NCBI GenBank assembly: GCA_003507475.1
Contig: DNVQ01000046.1
Coordinates: 4,958-15,549, forward strand
Direction: 5' to 3'
DNA length: 10,592 nucleotides
Origin: Candidatus Moraniibacteriota bacterium
GTDB taxonomy: Bacteria; Patescibacteriota; Minisyncoccia; Moranbacterales; UBA9337
This document shows, one piece after another, positions 6,329 to 10,592 of this stretch. Position 1 is the stretch's first letter; every line of letters starts with the position of its first letter. Below the pieces are notes generated by a model. That model did no database searches. It was not told where the DNA came from and saw only the letters and a program-made list of their open reading frames with translations. Made by a program: the position numbers and the translations under genes.

Positions 6329-6437
6329 ACTTTTAATTATATAAATCTCTAATCTACACTAATTTTTCCCTAATTATCTCCAATAGATTCGTGATTATTA
6401 GCGATTAGATTCGAGTCGATTTGTGATTTAAATCATT
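6329..6437. repeat. Spacer-filling repeat, copy A (S17-L14)
   Basis: The 109-base gap is filled by the dispersed repeat. It shares ATTATATAAATCTCTAATC (6336-6354) exactly with copies B and D, ATTCGTGATTATTAG (6387-6401) exactly with B and C, and its last part (6416-6436) exactly with B over 21 bases. TCTAATC (6348-6354) can pair with GATTAGA (6403-6409), and CTAAT (6359-6363) with ATTAG (6397-6401), giving a stem-loop. In transcript sense the TATATAAT end adjoins the L14 start, with six extra bases between them. Confidence 0.85.
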
Positions 6438-6683
6438 TTATAAAACTTGAAATGTCTTGCTTTTACTTATTGGTTTAGTACTAAAAAATTCCACCCTATC
6501 TCCTACCTTATATTTATTCTCAGCATCATGAACATGATATTTTTTAGTTGAGCGATATTTCTTTAAATATTTTGGATGAGTTTCGAATGTTTCAACAGAA
6601 ACAACAATAGTCTTATCCATTTTATCGCTTACTACTACGCCCTTAATTAATTTATTCAATTTTTCTACTTTTTTCTCTGTCAT
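6438..6683 (-). CDS. rpsQ: Small-subunit ribosomal protein S17 (uS17)
   Basis: uS17 is a primary 16S rRNA-binding protein of the 5' domain. The OB-fold core is clear: LIKGVVVSDKMDKTIVVSVE (about 12-31), then THPKYLKKYRSTKKYHVHDA (about 36-55), VGDRVEFFSTKPISKSKTFQV at the end. Length 81 is typical (E. coli 84). It follows L29 after only 8 bases, one of the tightest junctions in the cluster, so the two are probably translated together. Copy A of the spacer repeat follows it. Confidence 0.97.
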   Translation of the reverse strand: MTEKKVEKLNKLIKGVVVSDKMDKTIVVSVETFETHPKYLKKYRSTKKYHVHDAENKYKVGDRVEFFSTKPISKSKTFQVL

Positions 6684-6691
6684 AATTGTTA

Positions 6692-6883
6692 TTATATATT
6701 ATTTTTCTCTCTTACAACTGTCAAAATTCTAGCGATGTCCTTCTTTGCGTTTCTCAGAGCCTTATTATTCTTAGCTTGTTTTACAGAGATATCAAAAGCC
6801 AAAGCTTGAGCCTCAATTCTTTTCTCGCCAAGGTCTTTAGCTAATTCATTAATATTTTTTTCTCTTAAATCTTTAGTCTTCAT
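6692..6883 (-). CDS. rpmC: Large-subunit ribosomal protein L29 (uL29)
   Basis: uL29 is a small two-helix protein beside the tunnel exit, next to L23, where it helps form the docking surface for factors acting on the nascent chain. The 63-residue product begins MKTKDLREKNINEL and has the helical hairpin with RNAKKDIARILTVVREK near the C-terminus. Its size and position between L16 and S17 fit the family. Repeat copy B ends exactly at its ATG, so the whole leader comes from the repeat. No Shine-Dalgarno is present. Confidence 0.95.
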   Translation of the reverse strand: MKTKDLREKNINELAKDLGEKRIEAQALAFDISVKQAKNNKALRNAKKDIARILTVVREKNNI

Positions 6884-6986
6884 AATTATATAAATCTCTA
6901 ATCCACACTAATTATTTCGCTAATCCTCTCGAATTTATTCGTGATTATTAGCGAGTGGGTTTGAGCTCGATTTGTGATTTAAATCA
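6884..6986. repeat. Spacer-filling repeat, copy B (L16-L29)
   Basis: The 103-base gap between the L16 stop and the L29 ATG is one copy of the repeat, flush with both genes. The leader-side 20 bases (6884-6903) equal those of copy A, and ATTCGTGATTATTAG recurs at 6937-6951. In this copy arm bases change together: CCAC (6904-6907) faces GTGG (6955-6958), where copy A has a different, non-pairing pair of segments. Confidence 0.85.
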
Positions 6987-7400
6987 TTAGTCTCTTTCTA
7001 CAAATTTGGTTTTTACTCCCAATTTATGAGAAGCTAATTCCATAGCTTTCTTAGCCAATTCTCTAGTCACTCCGTCCATCTCAAACATTACTTTTCCGGG
7101 TCTAACTTTGGAAACATAATGATCAACTGAACCCTTACCTTTACCCATCGGCACCTCATCTCCTTTTTTAGTCATCGGCTTGTCAGAGAAAATTCTAATC
7201 CAAATTTTTCCACCTCTCTGAATATGTCTAGTCATCGCTCTTCTCGCTGACTCAATTTGCCTTGCTGAAATTAGTCCTCCAGTCATAGCTTTAAGTCCAT
7301 AAGTACCAAAACTAACCTTACTACCTCTGGTAGTCTTACCCTTTACTGGTCCTCCTCTATGGATTTTTCTATGTTTAACTTTTCTAGGCATTAACAACAT
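6987..7400 (-). CDS. rplP: Large-subunit ribosomal protein L16 (uL16)
   Basis: uL16 organises the A-site side of the peptidyl transferase region and is added late in 50S assembly. The product begins [17 protein letters not shown], close to the usual MLMPKR start. An ATG three codons later is possible, but the longer start fits the family better. Conserved parts are [15 protein letters not shown]-like [29 protein letters not shown] (44-71) and MGKGKG (85-90), ending in [10 protein letters not shown]. Length 137 is normal. The residue before MGKGKG is proline (84), where E. coli has arginine 81. No Shine-Dalgarno is visible. Confidence 0.96.
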   Translation of the reverse strand: MLLMPRKVKHRKIHRGGPVKGKTTRGSKVSFGTYGLKAMTGGLISARQIESARRAMTRHIQRGGKIWIRIFSDKPMTKKGDEVPMGKGKGSVDHYVSKVRPGKVMFEMDGVTRELAKKAMELASHKLGVKTKFVERD

Positions 7401-7446
7401 ATATTTTTTCTATAATTCACTTACAATATTATCTAAAATAAATCTT

Positions 7447-8100
7447 TTATTTAACTTTTTCTTCAAAAACTTCTCCTTTGTATATCCAAACCTTCACTCC
7501 AATTGCTCCATAAGTAGTTCTGGCAGTTGCTCTGGAAAAATCAATATCAGCTCTTAGGGTTTGTAGTGGAATAGTTCCTTTAGATAACCATTCTTTTCGA
7601 GACATTTCTGCTCCACCCAATCTTCCAGAAACTTCAACCTTAATTCCCTTTACAGCCTTGTTTTTATCAGTTTGGTCCAAGGTTGTTTTTAGAATTCTTC
7701 TAAAAGCTACTCTTTTTTCCAATTGCTCTGCTACTTGTTGAGCTACAATTGAAGCATTAGCCTCAAAATCTTTCACTTCTTTAATATCTATTTTAATAGC
7801 AGTCTTAGTTCCGCGGAAAAATTCTTTTTTAACTGCTCGACTTATATCCTCAATTCCGCTTCCACCTCTTCCGATTAGAACTCCAGGGCGAGAAGTTAAT
7901 ATTATTATCTTTATATCGCTTGCAGATCTCTCAATTTCAACATCAGCAATAGAAGCTTGCTTCCATTTTTTCATGATAAAATTTCTAACACTAACATCTT
8001 GTCTAAGATTTTTGGCCACATCTTTTCCGCCAAACCATCTAGAACGCCATGTTGTTGTAATTCCGATTCTGAAACCTCTTGGATTAACTTTTTGTCCCAT
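7447..8100 (-). CDS. rpsC: Small-subunit ribosomal protein S3 (uS3)
   Basis: uS3 forms part of the mRNA entry channel with S4 and S5 and contributes to mRNA unwinding. It begins MGQKVNPRGFRIGITTTWRS and carries a type II KH domain with GRGG at 77-80. The C-terminal S3 domain has SGRLGGAEMSRKEW and GVKVWIYKGE. Length 217 lacks the long C-terminal tail of some species (E. coli 233). It is one of the few genes here with a plausible Shine-Dalgarno (AGGA, eight bases before the ATG). It follows L2, not L22 as is usual. Confidence 0.97.
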   Translation of the reverse strand: MGQKVNPRGFRIGITTTWRSRWFGGKDVAKNLRQDVSVRNFIMKKWKQASIADVEIERSASDIKIIILTSRPGVLIGRGGSGIEDISRAVKKEFFRGTKTAIKIDIKEVKDFEANASIVAQQVAEQLEKRVAFRRILKTTLDQTDKNKAVKGIKVEVSGRLGGAEMSRKEWLSKGTIPLQTLRADIDFSRATARTTYGAIGVKVWIYKGEVFEEKVK

Positions 8101-8148
8101 ATTATATTTCCTAAACGCTGTATAAACCTTTCGGCTATAAGCTATTTA

Positions 8149-8979
8149 TTATTTTTTAGTCCTTCTTTTTACAATAAACTTATTACTATACTTCTTCTTG
8201 TTTCTTGTCTTTTTACCTAAGGCAATCTTTCCCCAAGGAGTCTTTGGATATTTAAGACCTACACCTTGTCGGCCTTCTCCTCCTCCATGTGGATGATCAA
8301 CTGGATTCATCGCACTACCTCTAACAGCTGGACGAAATCCCAACCATCTCTTTCTTCCGGCTTTACCGATTTTTTCCACACCGTGTTCAAAATTACTTAT
8401 TTGTCCGATAGTTGCATAACATTCACTGTTTACCAATCTAATCTCTCCCGAAGCCATTTTTAATTGAGCTTTCTTTTCATCAAGACCCATCAATAGAATT
8501 CTTGAGCCAGCGCTTCTGGCAAGTTGTCCACCTTTACCAATGGTAATTTCTACATTACATAAAGTTGTTCCAACTGGAATATTTTTCATTTGCATTCTAT
8601 TTCCGTTGTCAAAACTAGCTATTTTATCCGCAACAATTGTCTTTCCGACCGCCATCCCCTCTGAAGCAATAATATATCTCTTTTCTCCATCTGCATAAGA
8701 AATCAATGCCAATAAAGCTGATCGATTAGGATCTTTTTCTATTGCAATAATTTTTCCAGGAATTCCCAATTTATCTTGCTTAAAATCAACTAGGCGATAA
8801 TTTCTCTTGTGACCGCCTCCTCTGTGACGAACGGATATTTTTCCAGCCGCTCTTCCTGATTTCTTAGCTAAAACAGTCATCAAAGATTTCTCTGGTTTTT
8901 TCTTAGTAACGCCTTCAGGCTTAATAATGGACATATTCCTTCGTCCTGCTGCGTTTCTTTTGTAAACTTTAATTGCCAT
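8149..8979 (-). CDS. rplB: Large-subunit ribosomal protein L2, in an unusual gene position (uL2)
   Basis: uL2 is one of the most conserved 50S proteins, needed for subunit joining and close to the peptidyl transferase centre. The N-terminal OB domain and the SH3-like domain are both present. SVRHRGGGHKRNYRLVDFK lies at about 50-68, and the signature MNPVDHPHGGGEG places the conserved histidine at 229, as in E. coli. Length 276 is standard. The protein looks fully normal, but the gene lies between L22 and S3 rather than between L23 and S19. Repeat copy C ends exactly at its ATG. The 48-base gap to S3 has no repeat. Confidence 0.97.
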   Translation of the reverse strand: MAIKVYKRNAAGRRNMSIIKPEGVTKKKPEKSLMTVLAKKSGRAAGKISVRHRGGGHKRNYRLVDFKQDKLGIPGKIIAIEKDPNRSALLALISYADGEKRYIIASEGMAVGKTIVADKIASFDNGNRMQMKNIPVGTTLCNVEITIGKGGQLARSAGSRILLMGLDEKKAQLKMASGEIRLVNSECYATIGQISNFEHGVEKIGKAGRKRWLGFRPAVRGSAMNPVDHPHGGGEGRQGVGLKYPKTPWGKIALGKKTRNKKKYSNKFIVKRRTKK

Positions 8980-9083
8980 AATAATATAATTCTCTAATCT
9001 ACGCTAATTTTTCTCTAATTATCCCTAATGGATTCGTGATTATTAGTGTTTAGATTCGAGTTCGATTTGCGACTTATGTACGC
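8980..9083. repeat. Spacer-filling repeat, copy C (L22-L2)
   Basis: This 104-base gap is filled from the L22 stop to the L2 ATG by a copy closely resembling copy A over about 90 bases (for example CTCTAATCTAC, CTAATTTTTC, ATTCGTGATTATTAG at 9032-9046, TAGATTCGAG). Its L22-side end (GATTTGCGACTTATGTACGC) resembles copy D more than A and B. It marks one of the new junctions made by the displaced L2 gene. Confidence 0.85.
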
Positions 9084-9632
9084 TTATGCCGATTTCCTTT
9101 TAAACATTTTTTTACTCCAACCTTTTTCTCTACTTTCTTTCTTTTTAGCATCCACTCGGTAATGACTTTTCTTATTCAACTTTAGAGTTTCATCTTTTTT
9201 AGTGCTCACTTTTTCTACAGTTTCTGCCGATCCTTCCGTCTTATCTTCAACTTCTGATTTTTTAGCAGATTTTTTCTTGGTTGCCTTCTTATCAACACCC
9301 TCTTTGCCTTCTAGTGTTATATAAACATGAGAACTTCTCTTCAATATCTCCGAGGCTCTACCGTATGCTCTGGGCATCCATCTTTTCATAGTTATTCCCT
9401 CTCCAACCTGAATATCGACAATAACCAATGATTCCTTATCTAAATTAAAATTATTTTGAGCATTCGCTACTGCGCTAAGAAGCATCTTCTTTATTGGCTC
9501 ATTAGATTTCTTAACTGTATTATCCAATCTAAAAATGGCATCTTCAATATTGCAACCTCTAACAATATCAGCTGAAATTCTGACTTTTCTTGGTGATACT
9601 CTTAAATTCTTTAATTTTGCTTTAACCTTCAT
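9084..9632 (-). CDS. rplV: Large-subunit ribosomal protein L22 with long C-terminal tail (uL22)
   Basis: uL22 spans the 50S and its hairpin lines the narrow part of the exit tunnel, where it also influences macrolide action. The core, residues 1-110, is typical: LRVSPRKVRISADIVRG (10-26), SAVANAQNNF (53-62) and the tunnel-loop region MKRWMPRAYGRASEI (82-96). About 70 further residues follow, rich in K, E and S, ending GWSKKMFKRKSA. The total of 182 is far above the bacterial 110-120. The tail is continuous with the core and no stop or frameshift intervenes. The gene lies 37 bases after S19 and is followed by L2 instead of S3. Confidence 0.96.
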   Translation of the reverse strand: MKVKAKLKNLRVSPRKVRISADIVRGCNIEDAIFRLDNTVKKSNEPIKKMLLSAVANAQNNFNLDKESLVIVDIQVGEGITMKRWMPRAYGRASEILKRSSHVYITLEGKEGVDKKATKKKSAKKSEVEDKTEGSAETVEKVSTKKDETLKLNKKSHYRVDAKKKESREKGWSKKMFKRKSA

Positions 9633-9669
9633 ATGCTATAAATCTAATAAACTTTTATTAAAAAATCCT

Positions 9670-9996
9670 TTATGCTTTTTTGGCGGCCTTGGCTGCATCC
9701 ATTTCTTTTTGCTTAGCAGCTTGCTCCAAATCTTTCTGTATCTTTCCTCCATGCTTATAAAATGTTCGAGTAAAAGAAAATTCTCCCAATTTATGTCCCA
9801 CCATTTCTTCAACCACATACACACTGATAAACTTTCTTCCATTATACACACCAAAGGTATAACCCACCATTTCTGGAACAATAGTACAAGATCTTGACCA
9901 AGTTTTAATAGCATCCTTATCTCCAGGTTTCTTGTTCTTTATTTTATTCAATAGTCTTTCGTCTATATATGGACCTTTTTTTAAACTTCTTGACAT
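9670..9996 (-). CDS. rpsS: Small-subunit ribosomal protein S19 with short C-terminal tail (uS19)
   Basis: uS19 sits in the 30S head, near the A-site finger and S13. The sequence begins [16 protein letters not shown] and carries the conserved [30 protein letters not shown] (50-79). Length 108 exceeds the usual 92 or so. The extra residues (about 89-108) form an alanine/lysine-rich tail, probably helical. It directly follows L23, whereas L2 normally lies between them. Repeat copy D ends at its ATG, so the leader is repeat-derived and lacks a Shine-Dalgarno. Confidence 0.97.
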   Translation of the reverse strand: MSRSLKKGPYIDERLLNKIKNKKPGDKDAIKTWSRSCTIVPEMVGYTFGVYNGRKFISVYVVEEMVGHKLGEFSFTRTFYKHGGKIQKDLEQAAKQKEMDAAKAAKKA

Positions 9997-10100
9997 GATT
10001 ATATAAATCTCTAATCTTCTCGAATTCGCTCGCGAATTATCACGAATGCATTCGAAAAGATTAGTGAAAAATTAGTATTGATTTGCGATTAATGTCCGCA
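9997..10100. repeat. Spacer-filling repeat, copy D (L23-S19), with strong stem
   Basis: This 104-base gap runs from the L23 stop to the S19 ATG. The leader end (9998-10016) equals copies A and B over 19 bases, but the middle has diverged. Despite this, CTAATCTTCTCGAAT (10011-10025) and ATTCGAAAAGATTAG (10050-10064) pair at 14 of 15 positions. The odd position is a G-U wobble in the minus-strand transcript. A smaller hairpin, ATTCGCTCGCGAAT (10024-10037), lies inside. It sits where L2 is missing. Confidence 0.85.
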
Positions 10101-10538
10101 TTATTCAAAAATTTCAATTTTATTTCCCTTCTTTAACGTTACAATTGCTTTTCTAACTGCTGATTTCATCCCGCTAAATCTTCCAAATCTTCTTTTCTTC
10201 TGAGGAATATTCACTATATTCACACTTTCCACCTTTACATCATAGAGTTTTTCTACCGCTACTTTCGCCTCTCTCTTAGTTGCTTTGGCTTTTAGGCGAA
10301 ACACATATTTGTTGTTACTCATCAACTCTTGTGTTTTTTCAGTAATCCAAGGCTTGATTATAAATTTGTAAGCCATTTGTCCATCTCCTTTGTAAGCAGC
10401 TACTTTTTCAGTCTCTGCAATCTTCGCTACTTTCTTGGAAGATTTTTTGACTACTTTTTTATCATCAGCAACCTTCTCTTTGGAAGAAGATTCTTCAATA
10501 ACTTTATCTTCTTCTTTTTTCTTATTAAATAAACCCAT
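10101..10538 (-). CDS. rplW: Large-subunit ribosomal protein L23 with N-terminal extension (uL23)
   Basis: uL23 surrounds the tunnel exit and is the docking site for trigger factor and the signal recognition particle. The family domain covers about residues 55-145: FIIKPWITEKTQELMSNNKYVF, then AVEKLYDVKVESVNIVNIPQKKRRFGRFSGMKSAVRKAIVTLKKG. In front lie 54 residues, highly charged and rich in lysine (MGLFNKKKEEDK...KKSSKKVAK), so the total is 145 against about 100 usually. The ATG chosen lies 6 bases after the L4 stop and has no Shine-Dalgarno. An internal ATG at residue 55 (10374-10376) has a good one and would give a 91-residue normal-sized L23. Confidence 0.95.
   Translation of the reverse strand: MGLFNKKKEEDKVIEESSSKEKVADDKKVVKKSSKKVAKIAETEKVAAYKGDGQMAYKFIIKPWITEKTQELMSNNKYVFRLKAKATKREAKVAVEKLYDVKVESVNIVNIPQKKRRFGRFSGMKSAVRKAIVTLKKGNKIEIFE
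10374..10391 (-). promoter_or_regulatory. Possible internal ribosome-binding site and start in L23
   Basis: In transcript sense AAAGGAG (10385-10391) lies eight bases before the in-frame ATG of residue 55. This is the best Shine-Dalgarno match I saw in the window. It precisely precedes the conserved L23 domain. It could be chance, because the same bases encode KGDGQ. Confidence 0.4.
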
Positions 10539-10544
10539 AAAATT

Positions 10545-10592
10545 CTAATTATATTTTTTTTCTAAATATTTTACTGATTCTTCACTTAATAC
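10545..10592 (-). CDS. rplD: Large-subunit ribosomal protein L4, C-terminal end only (uL4)
   Basis: Reading leftwards from the window edge, 15 codons (VLSEESVKYLEKKYN) end in TAG at 10545-10547. A strand followed by a terminal helix of the type LVLSEESVKYLEK is what the end of L4 looks like, and L4 is the expected gene before L23. uL4 reaches into the exit tunnel opposite L22. The rest of the gene lies outside the window. The assignment rests on a short match and on position. Confidence 0.75.
   Translation of the reverse strand, partial: VLSEESVKYLEKKYN

Noticed and set aside
6884-6904. TATATAAT before start codons as -10 promoter boxes
   Set aside because: The box lies only 1-2 bases before the ATG, so a transcript would begin inside the gene. 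No matching -35 was seen. It is more likely an AT-rich leader.
9636-9914. 92-codon minus-strand frame within S19
   Set aside because: It overlaps the certain S19 gene in another frame and has no recognisable protein features.
8149-9996. Displaced L2 as a short-read assembly artefact
   Set aside because: It is not excluded, but unlikely: copies C and D differ substantially, so they should not be confused, and the L2/S3 junction has no repeat at all.
6329-10100. CRISPR-like array from the repeated spacers
   Set aside because: The copies are about 0.5-2 kb apart, separated by genes and diverged. There are no regular spacers and no cas genes.
2084-10592. UGA-as-glycine code as in Gracilibacteria
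   Set aside because: All conserved genes read full length in the standard code with no in-frame TGA, and glycines are encoded by GGN.

Overview
This is a low-GC (about one third G+C by eye) bacterial chromosome segment. It is dominated by the S10-spc ribosomal protein gene cluster, read entirely on the minus strand, that is from the right end of the window to the left. No L30 gene lies between S5 and L15. Absence of L30 is a known hallmark of the Candidate Phyla Radiation (Patescibacteria). Together with the AT-rich spacers full of small repeats and the protein sequences, it suggests a CPR bacterium, most likely of the Parcubacteria type; this is inference. The standard code (table 11) is used: every conserved gene is open throughout with no in-frame TGA.

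Layout from right to left, in transcription order: L4 (last 15 codons only), L23, S19, L22, L2, S3, L16, L29, S17, L14, L24, L5, S14, S8, L6, L18, S5, L15, then a bidirectional terminator at about 2036-2064. The cluster ends there and secY does not follow. A 784-base non-coding stretch (1300-2083) rich in palindromes and terminator-like hairpins separates it from a convergent plus-strand gene. That gene runs off the left edge and encodes a single-pass membrane protein of unknown function.

Two things stand out. First, gene order is altered: the nearly universal order is L23-L2-S19-L22-S3, but here L2 lies after L22 (L23-S19-L22-L2-S3). Second, four intergenic spacers (L23/S19, L22/L2, L16/L29, S17/L14) are each filled from stop codon to start codon by one copy of a ~103-109 base repeat. 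One end of the repeat forms the leader next to the downstream ATG, and the arms can fold into a stem-loop. Two of the three junctions created by the L2 move carry this repeat. Other spacers hold unrelated repeats: a 32-base inverted repeat between L24 and L5, and a tandem ATTCCYAA-type repeat between S8 and L6.

Functionally, the 18 ribosomal genes supply proteins of both subunits, including those lining the exit tunnel (L4, L22, L23) and the peptidyl transferase surroundings (L2, L16). They are probably co-transcribed in one or a few units. Almost no Shine-Dalgarno sequences are visible; S3 and an internal site in L23 are the exceptions. Nothing resembling a CRISPR array, tRNA, rRNA or transposase gene was seen.
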